This document shows positions 7,306-17,680 of a stretch of DNA of 64,000 nucleotides, one piece after another. The translations under genes were made by a program, and so were the position numbers. This DNA is from Zophobihabitans entericus (GTDB lineage: Bacteria; Pseudomonadota; Gammaproteobacteria; Enterobacterales; Orbaceae): positions 1,215,418 to 1,279,417 of the forward strand of contig NZ_CP050253.1 of NCBI RefSeq assembly GCF_011745665.1, written 5' to 3'. Each line of letters opens with the position of its first letter. The stretch's first letter is position 1. The notes under the pieces were generated by a model. That model ran no database searches and was not told the DNA's origin. It was given only the letters and a program-made list of their open reading frames with translations.

Positions 7306-8586
7306 ATGAATGTAATATCACAAAAAAGATCCTCGGTCAGATGGATTGTTGCAGGGCTCATGTGGGCAGCAATTGCGATTAACTATCTGGACCGGGCAAT
7401 TATTGCCGCAGCAAGTCCGCACTTAATTTCAGAATTTAACTTAACGCCGGAAGAGATGGGCTGGATTATGTCAGCATTCTTCTGGACTTACGCTTTACTA
7501 CAAATTCCATCAGGCTGGTTAGCTGATAAATTTGGACAAAAGAAAACGCTCGGCTGGGCTGTGGGCTGGTGGTCTGTGGCAACCGCTTGTATGGGCGTGG
7601 CGACTGGATTTAAATCATTGTTACTAATGCGTTTTATCTTAGGTGCAGGTGAAGCAGCGGCTTATCCAAGTAATGCAGGTATCGCTTCACGCTGGTTCCC
7701 GGATAAAGAAAGAACGTTTGTGTCAGCGCTGTTTGATAGTGCATCTAAGTTTGGCGGTGCGGTTGCAATGCCACTCATCGTCTGGCTGATGTACTTATTT
7801 GACTGGCGTATTACGTTTATTCTGTTTGGCTCGATTGGTGTTATTTGGGTTATTTTCTGGATCTTCTTTTATGCGGATTCACCAGAAAAACACAGAATGG
7901 TCAATCAGGCAGAAGTCGACTATATCCGTGAAGGTCAGGCGCAAAAACACGGTATGGAAAAAGGTGCAGCGATGAGGTGGTATCAACTACTTCGTTATAA
8001 ACCAATTTGGGCGATGTGTCTTGGATTCTTTACCATTAATTATACTTCTTATTTCTTTATTACCTGGTTACCGACTTATCTGGTAAAAGAAAAGGGTATG
8101 GGCTTAATTAAGATGGGCTTTGTGGCAACGCTACCATTACTTTGTGGTATGGTTGCAGAGATGACGGCTGGTTGGCTTGCAGATCGTCTCCATCACAATA
8201 AAACATTATCACTCACCGCAACACGTAAGTTATTCCTGATTGTTGGGATGGCAATGGCACTTTGTGTTGGTTTTGCACCGTTAACTGACTCAGTAGTATT
8301 AACTGTAGTGTTATTATGTGTCGCTCGTTCTGGTACAGCGGTTGCTGCTTCACAAGTGTGGGCACTTCCGGGAGACGTGTCACCAAAGAACATGGTATCA
8401 ACCGTTGCTGGACTACAAAATACTGTTTCTAACTTTGGTGGTGCTTTTGGTCCAATTATCACGGGTGCTATCGTAACAGCTACGGGTTCATTTACTTGGG
8501 CATTAATCTTCTCTGCTGGTTTACTGGTACTTGGTATGTTGAACTATGTGTTCTTATTAGGGAAAGTGGAACCGATTAAAGCTTAA
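7306..8586 (+). CDS. MFS transporter, anion:cation symporter family
   Basis: A 426-residue protein with twelve predicted membrane spans. It has YLDRAIIAAASPHL in the first helix region and GWLADKFGQKK as the conserved loop 2-3 motif. It resembles the ACS family that imports sugar acids such as hexuronates, galactonate, glucarate or tartrate together with protons. As the last gene of the plus operon it is the likely importer of the acid metabolised by the island. Its cargo could also serve the neighbouring dihydroorotate dehydrogenase operon. A clear terminator follows. Confidence 0.88.
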   Translation: MNVISQKRSSVRWIVAGLMWAAIAINYLDRAIIAAASPHLISEFNLTPEEMGWIMSAFFWTYALLQIPSGWLADKFGQKKTLGWAVGWWSVATACMGVATGFKSLLLMRFILGAGEAAAYPSNAGIASRWFPDKERTFVSALFDSASKFGGAVAMPLIVWLMYLFDWRITFILFGSIGVIWVIFWIFFYADSPEKHRMVNQAEVDYIREGQAQKHGMEKGAAMRWYQLLRYKPIWAMCLGFFTINYTSYFFITWLPTYLVKEKGMGLIKMGFVATLPLLCGMVAEMTAGWLADRLHHNKTLSLTATRKLFLIVGMAMALCVGFAPLTDSVVLTVVLLCVARSGTAVAASQVWALPGDVSPKNMVSTVAGLQNTVSNFGGAFGPIITGAIVTATGSFTWALIFSAGLLVLGMLNYVFLLGKVEPIKA

Positions 8587-8652
8587 TTGATATCAGGGAA
8601 GTTTTCTTTGACTTAGAAATTAAGACATCATAAATGATGTGTTTCCTTAACA

Positions 8653-8685
8653 AAACAGCCATAAAATTTATGGCTGTTTCTTTTT
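8653..8685 (+). terminator. Intrinsic terminator after MFS gene (bidirectional)
   Basis: aaacagccata pairs with tatggctgttt across a 5-base AT loop and is followed by ctttttat. The A-run on the left side lets it also act for the convergent DeoR gene ending at 8706. Confidence 0.9.
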
Positions 8686-8705
8686 ATATTGGGTTAAACA
8701 GGAAG

Positions 8706-9467
8706 CTATTTAGCTATATGTAGCTGGAAAGTCTGCCCTTTTAAAATCTGATAGTCTTCTGGTTGTAACTTATTACCGGTCACAATATCCGTAAATTTAG
8801 TTAATGGTACAGAGGAGAACAGGGAATAAGAACCATATTTACTGCTATCAGCCACCAGAACGATTCGATTAGCTTTCTCGGCAATGCTGGCTTTAATTAA
8901 TGCCTTTTCTTCGGTTGGTGCGGTAATGCCTTTATCTAAACTCCATGAGTTACAACTAACAAAGGCGATATCGGGATTAATCTGACGCAATAATAACCGC
9001 CCATGTTCACCAATACAGGACTGACTGCTATCATCAATTTTACCACCGATGATAGTCACTTCAATTTGTTTAAATTCAGATAAAAAGAGGGCGATATGTA
9101 AGTCCGCAGTAATCACCCGTAAAGGTAAATGAGTAAGGCGACGGGCAATTTCCAGCGTTGTGGTGCCTGCATCAAGCACAATAGAATCACCGGAATTGAC
9201 AAAGCTGGCAGCAATATCAGCAATGGCACGCTTTTCGGCTATATTTTTATGAATTTTTTCGTGAGTAGTAGGCTGAACCGGAATAAAACGATTTAAAGAA
9301 ACACCACCATGAGTACGGCTGATGGCTCCTTGTTCACTTAGTTTAATCAAGTCACGACGAATCGTTGCCGGTGACGCATCGGTCGCGATAACCAGATCCT
9401 CTACCGTAACCAGATTATGTTCTTTTAAATAGTCCATAATCTGATCTAATCGACTGTTTTTTGCCAC
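8706..9467 (-). CDS. DeoR/GlpR-family transcriptional repressor (copy B)
   Basis: 253 residues, near-duplicate of the regulator at 822-1595. Long stretches match exactly, including the sensor core around DAGTTT and IGGKIDDSS. Differences concentrate at the start of the recognition helix region ([10 protein letters not shown] versus [10 protein letters not shown]) and at the C-terminus. It is the last gene of the minus operon with the dihydroorotate dehydrogenase-like pair and the M20 hydrolase (59-base gap). Near-identical sensor domains suggest a shared or very similar effector for the two islands. Its targets are not proven. Confidence 0.9.
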   Translation of the reverse strand: MAKNSRLDQIMDYLKEHNLVTVEDLVIATDASPATIRRDLIKLSEQGAISRTHGGVSLNRFIPVQPTTHEKIHKNIAEKRAIADIAASFVNSGDSIVLDAGTTTLEIARRLTHLPLRVITADLHIALFLSEFKQIEVTIIGGKIDDSSQSCIGEHGRLLLRQINPDIAFVSCNSWSLDKGITAPTEEKALIKASIAEKANRIVLVADSSKYGSYSLFSSVPLTKFTDIVTGNKLQPEDYQILKGQTFQLHIAK

Positions 9468-9526
9468 TCGTGAAATCTCTTGCTAAACCCTGAATAGGTG
9501 AAATTTTAACACACTATTGCCAGATG

Positions 9527-10465
9527 TTAATAAGGGAGTGCTGTTAATGCTTCAAATTGTTCGTCGATGATTGCTCCGGTAAGCTCAGATACGTGTTTAA
9601 TATTATGTCTTAAACAATAGATTTTAAGCTCATCAATAATCTGAGTCATGGCAGATGGCTGAATAAAACTGGTTGTTCCTACCTGTACAGCAGTTGCTCC
9701 GGCTAAGAAATATTCAATCACATCTTCCACAGAGCTGATGCCACCGCAACCAATAATTGGAATATTGACTTTTTTATAACACTGATACGTCATGCGGATC
9801 ATAATTGGTTTAATTGCCGGACCTGAATAGCCACCCATAATATTACCTAGTTTTGGCCTGCGGGTATGAATATCAATCGCCATAGCCAAAATTGTATTAC
9901 CCACAATTAAGGCGTCAGCACCTTCTGCTTCAGCTGCCTGAGCGACACTGGCGATATCACTGGTATTAGGGGTTAATTTTACCCATAACGGTAACTTTGT
10001 GGCCTGACGAAGAGCTTTTACCACTTTGGCGGTTGACTCAGCTTCCATAGCAAAGGCTTTACCGTGGGCTTCAATATTTGGACAGGAGATATTCGCTTCG
10101 ATCCCTGCAATTCCCGGTACGCCATCAAGCTGCGCAGCAAGCGCAGCAAATTCTGCTGAGGTATTAGCCGAAATACTGGTAATCAGTGGTGAAGAGAACT
10201 GACGGTAAAAAGGCACCACATGTTCAAGATAGTAATCAACGCCTTTACTTGGGATACCAATCGCATTAAGCATGCCACTTGGCAGCTCACAAGCTCTTGG
10301 AACCGGATTACCGGCACGTAAGTCGTGTGTGAAGGTTTTGGTGACCAGAGCGCCTAACTGGTTAAAATCAATGATTGACGCAAGCTCAGTATCAAAAGTA
10401 CCGGAGGCGGGCATAATAGGATTTTGCAGCGTTAATCCATTAATGTTGACAGAAAGATCTATCAT
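9527..10465 (-). CDS. Dihydroorotate dehydrogenase-like catalytic subunit (class 1B type)
   Basis: A 312-residue FMN (beta/alpha)8-barrel enzyme. It has PIMPASGTFD near the start, NISCPN with the class 1 catalytic Cys (class 2 enzymes use Ser), KLTPNTSDI, and the phosphate-binding GCGGISSVEDVIEY. The start overlaps the PyrK-like gene by 4 bases, the usual coupling of a PyrDB-PyrK pair that transfers electrons to NAD. Typical gammaproteobacteria use membrane-bound class 2 PyrD for synthesis. A class 1B pair in an operon with an N-carbamoyl hydrolase may therefore run in the catabolic direction, reducing orotate or a related pyrimidine. Confidence 0.88.
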   Translation of the reverse strand: MIDLSVNINGLTLQNPIMPASGTFDTELASIIDFNQLGALVTKTFTHDLRAGNPVPRACELPSGMLNAIGIPSKGVDYYLEHVVPFYRQFSSPLITSISANTSAEFAALAAQLDGVPGIAGIEANISCPNIEAHGKAFAMEAESTAKVVKALRQATKLPLWVKLTPNTSDIASVAQAAEAEGADALIVGNTILAMAIDIHTRRPKLGNIMGGYSGPAIKPIMIRMTYQCYKKVNIPIIGCGGISSVEDVIEYFLAGATAVQVGTTSFIQPSAMTQIIDELKIYCLRHNIKHVSELTGAIIDEQFEALTALPY

Positions 10466-11262
10466 AAAATCACCTCTTTAATATTAAATACCGGGCCGTC
10501 AATACAGACACGTTTACTTTTAGGCTCTGATTCACCTTCTTCTTTAAACGGCTTTATGCAGCAATAACACATACCAATGCCGCAGGCCATCTGTTGTTCG
10601 AGTGCAACTTCGCCTTCAATGTTTAATTGATTAACTAAATCTTGTAACAAATGAGTCAGGCGAGTAGAGCCACAAGTAAATACTGCATCAAAAGGTGAAG
10701 ATTTATGACGAGTTAAAATAATATTTTTTACGTTTTCTACGTCACTGGATTTGTTGCTATCAATAACCTCGATAACAGAAGCTCCAGTAGCAGAAAAGCG
10801 GTGCTGAGACATAATGCTGTGCTGATCTCTGGCACTTAAAATAGCAGTGACTTTAATGCCTTTTTCTGCAGCACTTTCTGCCAGTGGTGCCAGTGTGGCT
10901 AAACCAACACCGCGACCAAGAACCAGAATATGTTTATATTCAGGCTTTAATGTAAATCCTTTACCTAAAGGGCCAAGTACCGGTAATTGCTGTTCTGCCT
11001 GCATCATAGCTAATGTACGAGTGCCACTGCCAGTGACTTTATAGAGAAATTCAACCTGACCTGTTTTAGGATTAGCAAAATAGGTACTCATCGGACGGCG
11101 GAAGTAAGGTTTATCGCTCTCAGTTTGTGGGCAAAGCAGATTAAAAAACTGCCCGGGCTCAACGGAAGCTGCCTTTTCACCGACATAAACAACCATATGT
11201 TTGTATTCGTTGTTTACCCATTCATTGCTTAAGATTTTTGATTGGCTATCTACTATAGTCAT
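10462..11262 (-). CDS. PyrK-like FAD/[2Fe-2S] electron-transfer subunit
   Basis: A 266-residue ferredoxin-reductase-fold protein. RRPMSTYF is the FAD-binding motif. GRGVGLATLAPLA is the nucleotide-binding region. A Cys cluster CGIGMCYCC plus a later RVCIDGPVF gives the four ligands of the [2Fe-2S] centre near the C-terminus. It would pass electrons between NAD(H) and the FMN subunit encoded immediately downstream (4-base overlap). It starts 35 bases after the hydrolase gene. An orphan electron-transfer role is unlikely given the coupling. Confidence 0.88.
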   Translation of the reverse strand: MTIVDSQSKILSNEWVNNEYKHMVVYVGEKAASVEPGQFFNLLCPQTESDKPYFRRPMSTYFANPKTGQVEFLYKVTGSGTRTLAMMQAEQQLPVLGPLGKGFTLKPEYKHILVLGRGVGLATLAPLAESAAEKGIKVTAILSARDQHSIMSQHRFSATGASVIEVIDSNKSSDVENVKNIILTRHKSSPFDAVFTCGSTRLTHLLQDLVNQLNIEGEVALEQQMACGIGMCYCCIKPFKEEGESEPKSKRVCIDGPVFNIKEVIL

Positions 11263-11297
11263 TTTTATTACCTGATTATTCTTGTAAACGTCTTAAA

Positions 11298-12539
11298 TTA
11301 AGCATTTGCCAGCTCATGCAAGCTTGCTGTTAATAGTTTGGCTCCGGTCATAATGTCTTCAAATGTGCTGAACTCTTCATGATGATGGCTAATTCCTTTA
11401 TAAGATGGAATAAAGATCATCGCTGCCGGGTATTTTTGTGCCATGTACATGGTGTCATGCCCGGCACCACTGAGCATTGTCATATAAGAGATATGTTGTT
11501 TTTCACACTGGTTTTGGATAACCTGACACACATCAGGATTTAATTTTACCGGTTGTTCTTGTGAAAAGGATTTTACTTCAATTCTGACATCAAATTGTTT
11601 TGCTGTTTCAGTTAATAAACTTTTTAGTCCGTCAGAGACACGATTTATACTATCCAGTTCAATGCCTCGGATATCAACATAGAATCTGACCTGACCGGGG
11701 ATCACGTTAATCGCATTTGGTGTCACTGTTAACTTTCCAACAGTACCTACTGTGCCGTGCACCGATTCAATATTAGCTAAGTGATGAACTTCTGTAATAA
11801 GTGCTGCTGCTGCTACAAGTGCATCTTGTCTTTGATTCATTGGCGTTGCACCTGAGTGATCGGCATGACCAAAAATATCAATACATAAACGGGTGGGGGC
11901 GGCTATTCCTGTCACAATACCAATGTTTTTTTGTTGTTCTTCAAGGCATTTACCCTGTTCGATATGCAGTTCAATAAAAGCTGAAAAATAGTTATCCGGT
12001 AGTAAGCAGCTCTCTATTTCATGACTACGATAATAAGCGTGATCAATCGCTTCAAAAATATTGAGTTCCTGATTATCACGGCTGTCTGCCCATTTTTCTT
12101 TATCAAAGGCGCCGACTAAAGCTTTACTACCCATACATGAAATACCAAAACGACTTGATTCTTCAGCGCGAAAGATTACCAGTTCCAAATCACGTTTTAA
12201 TTCATAAGGTTTAAATTGTAGCAACCCATAGATTCCACTTAGAACACCAATGATCCCATCATAAGCACCACCTTGTGGTACTGTATCTAAGTGGGAACCA
12301 GTACCCACAGCAGGTAGAGATGAATCTTTACCAGGCAGACGAGCAAATACGTTACCCATTGCATCTTGTCTCACCATCAGACCACGTTTTTGAATTTCGT
12401 TCATAATGTATTGATGGGCTCTTTCATCTTCGTCCGTGTAAGCCAGACGAGTTTGACCCTTATCTTTCGGATTGGCCGTAAAGGTAGTGAGTGTATCAAA
12501 TAACTGTTTTAGCTCTATTTCAGTAAAAGCGCCATGCAT
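11298..12539 (-). CDS. Zn-dependent M20 hydrolase, N-carbamoyl amino acid / ureido acid type
   Basis: A 413-residue M20 family protein of the AmaB/HyuC/allantoate amidohydrolase group. Metal ligands are seen in GTGSHLDTVPQGGAYDG (His and Asp), FRAEESSRFG (Glu pair), ELHIEQG (His) and the late SHHHEEF. The FGHADHSGATPM region is the dimerisation and substrate lid. Members hydrolyse N-carbamoyl-L-amino acids, ureidopropionate, ureidoglycolate or allantoate to release NH3 and CO2. It is first in the operon, upstream of the PyrK/PyrDB-like pair, which points to an N-carbamoyl product of pyrimidine ring opening such as carbamoyl-aspartate. Confidence 0.87.
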   Translation of the reverse strand: MHGAFTEIELKQLFDTLTTFTANPKDKGQTRLAYTDEDERAHQYIMNEIQKRGLMVRQDAMGNVFARLPGKDSSLPAVGTGSHLDTVPQGGAYDGIIGVLSGIYGLLQFKPYELKRDLELVIFRAEESSRFGISCMGSKALVGAFDKEKWADSRDNQELNIFEAIDHAYYRSHEIESCLLPDNYFSAFIELHIEQGKCLEEQQKNIGIVTGIAAPTRLCIDIFGHADHSGATPMNQRQDALVAAAALITEVHHLANIESVHGTVGTVGKLTVTPNAINVIPGQVRFYVDIRGIELDSINRVSDGLKSLLTETAKQFDVRIEVKSFSQEQPVKLNPDVCQVIQNQCEKQHISYMTMLSGAGHDTMYMAQKYPAAMIFIPSYKGISHHHEEFSTFEDIMTGAKLLTASLHELANA

Positions 12540-12870
12540 GGGTATTATCCAAAATTAATAAATTGATTGTGAATCTAATTTTTGAGATTAAAAAGAAGCG
12601 ATGATTATCAGTAGGTTGAATGGTTAACTGAGCTATCTTTTCTATTAAACATGCTTATTTTTAGTCTATTTGACTGATTTTTGCAATAAATAATCTTATT
12701 TTTGAGACTCATGTCATAAGTAACCTTAATACAATATGAGAATTATTTTTAAAATCTTCAATAAAATCAAATAGTTAAATTTTAAATAATATAATGATTA
12801 TATTCAGGTTTTTCTGATAAAAGTGAGTTAAATAAGGCTGATAATGTTTAATTGATGAGGGATACAGAGA
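12540..12870. promoter_or_regulatory. Upstream region of hydrolase operon with repeated motif
   Basis: Non-coding. The motif tctaatttttgagatt at 12574-12589 recurs as tcttatttttgagact at 12694-12709 (14 of 16 identical, offset exactly 120 bases), with a weaker copy near 12653-12670. The small palindrome aatataatgattatatt lies at 12788-12804. These could be operator half-sites for the operon's DeoR regulator; the promoter itself is not assigned. Confidence 0.4.
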
Positions 12871-12896
12871 AAGTCCCCGGGTTATCCCGGGGACTT
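12871..12896 (-). terminator. GC-rich terminator hairpin after acid phosphatase
   Basis: Perfect 11-base arms aagtccccggg and cccggggactt with a TTAT loop, 9 bases beyond the phosphatase stop. The following T-tract on the minus strand is poor (tctctg), so termination may rely on the very stable stem. Confidence 0.75.
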
Positions 12897-12905
12897 AGTG
12901 GAAGA

Positions 12906-13640
12906 TTATTTATTCAAACGATTAAATTCATCTTTCGCTTTTTGTAGTTGTTCTGTAAACGTTGGTTCTGCATGTAGACGAGCAACGATTGCTGAGCCAA
13001 CAATACGAGCTGCAGTTACGTCACTTTGCCAGTGATAACCACAAATAACTCGGCTTTGACCCATTTCATAACCACGATTGAGGATTGCTCCCTGATTGTC
13101 CGGATTGATTTCAGCTAAAACCAGCGCAGTTGCCCAGCCAATAGTGGTATGTCCTGACGGGTATGAACCATTTTTAGATAAAGTGGCTTCTTCATCAGAG
13201 CGACAGGTTGGTTCATTATAGAAAGCAAATGGACGAATACGCATATAGTAGTTTTTAGCGCTACGTGTTGCCAGGTCACCAGCATCTTCACGCATTTTTA
13301 GCACTAATTTAAACAACTCTGGTGTTTTGTCTTTTGTGATTGCCATACCAAAGGCTTGAGAGAAGGCATCGGCAACACCATCGCCAGTCACGTGGGCATC
13401 ACGGAATGCTTGTTGCCCGCGCTCAGTACCGCGTAGCAATTTTCCTGCATCATATTGCGCTTTATCGTTTAAGAAGTCGATGCTATCCATTGCCGGTGGT
13501 GGTGGGAGCAACGTTAAACTATCAATAGATTGGGATTCTTTTAAAAAATAGAGATCAGGTTCGGTGGTAACGTCTTTAGCAGCAAGAGCAACATTAGCAA
13601 ACAGGGAAGAAATAAAGACAGCAAGTAATACTTTTTTCAT
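12906..13640 (-). CDS. phoN: Class A non-specific acid phosphatase (PhoN/PAP2)
   Basis: A 244-residue periplasmic enzyme with a clear Sec signal peptide ending [10 protein letters not shown]. The class A signature is complete: K then RP in [20 protein letters not shown], and [13 protein letters not shown] carrying the catalytic His. It dephosphorylates many organic phosphomonoesters, or transfers phosphate, in the periplasm. It is monocistronic with its own hairpin terminator. Length agrees with Salmonella and Morganella PhoN types. The symbol is by family. Confidence 0.9.
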   Translation of the reverse strand: MKKVLLAVFISSLFANVALAAKDVTTEPDLYFLKESQSIDSLTLLPPPPAMDSIDFLNDKAQYDAGKLLRGTERGQQAFRDAHVTGDGVADAFSQAFGMAITKDKTPELFKLVLKMREDAGDLATRSAKNYYMRIRPFAFYNEPTCRSDEEATLSKNGSYPSGHTTIGWATALVLAEINPDNQGAILNRGYEMGQSRVICGYHWQSDVTAARIVGSAIVARLHAEPTFTEQLQKAKDEFNRLNK

Positions 13641-13951
13641 GGTAACCTCTTTTTAAATATGTGTGAGCCTCAGTAGGACTTTTTAATGATGATCACTAAA
13701 CAGAATATTTCCATTCATAACATTAGAAGAATATATGTAGAAAAAAAGTAAATATTACAAAGACATAATTCAAAATATTGAATTAAGATGTCATGATGAT
13801 TCTATGTAAAACCAGATAAAAAGACGACGATAATTGATAACAATTAATATCCATCAAATTGCACATCAAATGAATGCGGAATCGATAAGTTACCGGGAAA
13901 CTCATTGGTAAATCAGCGTGTTGGGTAAACAGAATCGCTCAGTTAGTAAAT
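13641..13951. other. Intergenic stretch between phoN and htpG
   Basis: AT-rich with no reading frame I trust. It must hold the phoN promoter, reading leftwards, within its first 100 bases. No palindrome or known operator stands out apart from the htpG terminator at its right edge. Confidence 0.5.
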
Positions 13952-13978
13952 AAAAATCCCCCAAAAGAGGGGGATTTT
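13952..13978 (-). terminator. htpG terminator
   Basis: aaaatccccc pairs with gggggatttt. On the minus strand the stem is followed by tttttattta, a good intrinsic terminator 18 bases past the htpG stop. Confidence 0.88.
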
Positions 13979-13995
13979 ATCGTTATAGAAGTAAG

Positions 13996-15867
13996 TTAGG
14001 CTGTGAATAGTTTATTCATACGCTGAATAAAACTATTTGGATCAATAAGTGTGCCTTGTTCTGCAAACAGTGCTTGTTCAAGAAGGAGTTCAATCCAGTC
14101 TTTAAACTGTGCATCATCACTGATACTTGCAATACGTTTAACTAAAGCATGTTCAGGATTAATCTCTAGAGTATATTTTACTTCCGGTACTTTTTGGCCC
14201 GTTGCAGCCAACAGTTTTGCCATTTGAGTGGTCATTTCACTGGCGTCTGTTGTGACAATTGCAGGCGTATCTGTTAAACGATGAGTCAGTTTAACGTCTT
14301 TTACGCGAGTATCTAATAGTGTTTTTACACGTGTGACAAATGGTTCTAACTCTTTCTCTGCTTGTTTTTGCTCTTCTGTACTTTCAGTATCAGCGAGTTT
14401 TTCTAATGTTTCATCTGACTTACTCACAGACTGGAAGGTTTTCCCTTCAAATTCAGTTAAGTAGTTCATCATCCATTCGTCAATGCGGTCAGAAAGAAGT
14501 AAAACTTCGATACCTTTTTTGCGGAACAGTTCCAGATGAGGGCTGTTTTTGGCTGCAATATAGCTATCGGCAGTAATATAATAGATCTTATCCTGACCTT
14601 CTTGTAAACGAGCTAAATAGTCACTTAATGACACGGTTGGTAAATCGTTATCATTATGTGTTGAAGCAAAACGTAATAATTTAGCAATGGTTTCGCGATT
14701 AGCAAAATCCTCACCAGTTCCTTCTTTAAGAACTAAACCAAACTCTTGCCAGAATTGTTGATATTGTTCACTCTCATCTTTAGCCAGTTTCTCCAGCATT
14801 TGTAGCACACGTTTAGTACAGGCATTACGTAAATTTTGAGTGACTTTGCTGTCCTGTAAGATCTCACGAGAGACATTTAATGGTAAATCGTTAGAGTCGA
14901 TTAAGCCTTTTACAAAACGCAGGTAATTTGGCATAAACTGCTCAGCATCGTCCATAATAAAGACACGATTGACATATAATTTTAAGCCATGTTGATGATC
15001 GCGATTCCACATATCCCAAGGTGCTTTAGCCGGGATATAGAGCAGGCTGGTATATTCTTGTTTACCTTCTACCCGATTATGACTCCAGGCTAATGGATCA
15101 CTGAAATCATGAGAAATGTGTTTATAAAATTCTTTATATTCTTCATCACTGATTTCTGATTTACTGCGTGTCCAGAGTGCCTGAGCTTTATTAATTTTCT
15201 CCCATTTTGTTTCTTCACCGTCTTGTGTTTGCACTTCAACCGGCAGAGAAATATGGTCTGAGTATTTACTGATAATGCTTTTAATACGCCAGTCATCTAA
15301 GAACTCTTTTTCATCATCTCTCAGATGGAGAATAATTTCTGTACCGCGATCGGCTTTAGTCAGGTCTGATAGGGTGTATTCACCTTCACCGGCTGATTCC
15401 CACATAACAGCTTCATCAGCCTGATGACCTGCAGCACGCGTTTTGACGGTAACTTTATCGGCAACAATGAAAGAAGAGTAGAAACCTACACCAAACTGAC
15501 CGATTAGCTGGCTGTCTTTAAGCTGCTCTGAACCGAGTGATTCTAAAAAGGCTTTAGTGCCTGAGCGGGCAATAGTACCTAAGTTCTCAATAACTTCATC
15601 ACGCGTCATCCCGATACCATTGTCAGCAATGGTTAAGGTGCCGGCTTCTTTGTCTAAAGAGATTCTGACAGCAAGTTCAGCATTACTTTCATACAGAGCA
15701 GAGTTTGCTAAAGCTTTAAAGCGCAGCTTATCGGCAGCATCGGATGCGTTAGAGATTAGCTCACGTAGAAAGATTTCTTTATTAGAATAAAGAGAGTGAA
15801 TCATTAAATGAAGAAGTTGCTTAACTTCGGATTGGAAACCACGAGTTTCAGTTCCTTGCTTACTCAT
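13996..15867 (-). CDS. htpG: Chaperone protein HtpG (bacterial Hsp90)
   Basis: 623 residues, as in E. coli (624). The N-terminal GHKL ATPase has [24 protein letters not shown] and GQFGVGFYS. The middle and C-terminal dimerisation domains follow. It remodels client proteins in the cytosol with DnaK. Translation starts at ATG 15867 after an AGAGG-containing leader. A sigma-32-type promoter lies 50-80 bases upstream, which fits heat induction. Confidence 0.97.
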   Translation of the reverse strand: MSKQGTETRGFQSEVKQLLHLMIHSLYSNKEIFLRELISNASDAADKLRFKALANSALYESNAELAVRISLDKEAGTLTIADNGIGMTRDEVIENLGTIARSGTKAFLESLGSEQLKDSQLIGQFGVGFYSSFIVADKVTVKTRAAGHQADEAVMWESAGEGEYTLSDLTKADRGTEIILHLRDDEKEFLDDWRIKSIISKYSDHISLPVEVQTQDGEETKWEKINKAQALWTRSKSEISDEEYKEFYKHISHDFSDPLAWSHNRVEGKQEYTSLLYIPAKAPWDMWNRDHQHGLKLYVNRVFIMDDAEQFMPNYLRFVKGLIDSNDLPLNVSREILQDSKVTQNLRNACTKRVLQMLEKLAKDESEQYQQFWQEFGLVLKEGTGEDFANRETIAKLLRFASTHNDNDLPTVSLSDYLARLQEGQDKIYYITADSYIAAKNSPHLELFRKKGIEVLLLSDRIDEWMMNYLTEFEGKTFQSVSKSDETLEKLADTESTEEQKQAEKELEPFVTRVKTLLDTRVKDVKLTHRLTDTPAIVTTDASEMTTQMAKLLAATGQKVPEVKYTLEINPEHALVKRIASISDDAQFKDWIELLLEQALFAEQGTLIDPNSFIQRMNKLFTA

Positions 15868-15917
15868 TATTTACCTCTATATTTGTTCAACGTTCAAAAT
15901 ATTAATTTAACTTTGAA

Positions 15918-15946
15918 TATATAGGAGTAGATGTCAAAATTTCAAG
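15918..15946 (-). promoter_or_regulatory. Sigma-32 (heat shock) promoter of htpG
   Basis: On the minus strand CTTGAAA (15940-15946) is followed after 14 bases by CCTATATA (15918-15925). This is close to the sigma-32 consensus CTTGAAA, 13-15 bases, CCCCATnT. It sits 51 bases upstream of the htpG start codon. Confidence 0.8.
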
Positions 15947-16182
15947 GGTAGGGACATAAAATCAAATAGGTCGCAATGGAAAACAGGCAGTATTGTATTC
16001 TTATTAGATTGTTTGGATGAAGTTGCGCGACATAGTCGCACTTTTATTTCAAAAACAGTAAATATTAAATCGGCAGGAAACCTGCTATAGAAGTCTTAGG
16101 AAACTGTCAAACTATTACGTTTATAGAGTTAGCGGTGAATCTAAAAACATTAGCGAACAGTCCGCCTAAGAAATTAAGCGAA
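15947..16182. other. Intergenic stretch between htpG promoter and VOC gene
   Basis: Non-coding and AT-rich. No strong hairpin, repeat or promoter is assigned. The VOC gene ends at 16183 reading leftwards, so its terminator should be here, but none is obvious. Confidence 0.45.
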
Positions 16183-16566
16183 TTAAGAAACAATTTCAAC
16201 AAGATTCCCATCCGGATCTTCAATAACTGCTTCATAATATCCGTCACCCGTTAACCTTGGCTTACCGACAAGTATGCCATCTTTTTCTGCTTGAGTTGCA
16301 ATGTTATTAACTGCCTGCTCACTACCTACAGAGATTGCAATATGCACCCAGCCGGTCATATTGTTGGTTTCTTTAACTTTCACTAAATCAGGCTTGGTCA
16401 TCAGCTCGATAGTTGGACCTTCCTGTAATTTAATGAAATAAGATTCAAATCCAGGATTATTTTTACTAATATATTTTTCGTTAGGTATACCAGAGAAATA
16501 TTTTTTCCAGAATTCAACCTGGCACTCTAGATCACTCGTCCATAGTGCAATATGGGTAATTTTCAT
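16183..16566 (-). CDS. VOC-superfamily (glyoxalase/bleomycin-resistance fold) protein
   Basis: 127 residues with two beta-alpha-beta-beta-beta modules. MKITHIALWTSDLE provides the first metal His. GYYEAVIEDPDGNLVEIV is the typical C-terminal strand with a metal Glu. Members include lactoylglutathione lyase, dioxygenases and resistance proteins. The sequence alone does not say which. It is a single gene between htpG and gapA, running the same way as gapA but separated from it by a terminator. Confidence 0.82.
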   Translation of the reverse strand: MKITHIALWTSDLECQVEFWKKYFSGIPNEKYISKNNPGFESYFIKLQEGPTIELMTKPDLVKVKETNNMTGWVHIAISVGSEQAVNNIATQAEKDGILVGKPRLTGDGYYEAVIEDPDGNLVEIVS

Positions 16567-16620
16567 AAAACTCCAGCTCCAGATTAGATAATAATATTAA
16601 AAATGGATCGATTAGAGAAT

Positions 16621-16646
16621 AAAAAAGGCGACTGATCAGCCGCCTT
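16621..16646 (-). terminator. gapA terminator
   Basis: On the minus strand aaggcg and cgcctt pair around the self-complementary gctgatcagt and are followed by six Ts. It begins 21 bases after the gapA stop. Confidence 0.88.
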
Positions 16647-16666
16647 GATACATTCACTAATAAAAA

Positions 16667-17680
<1,014 letters not shown>

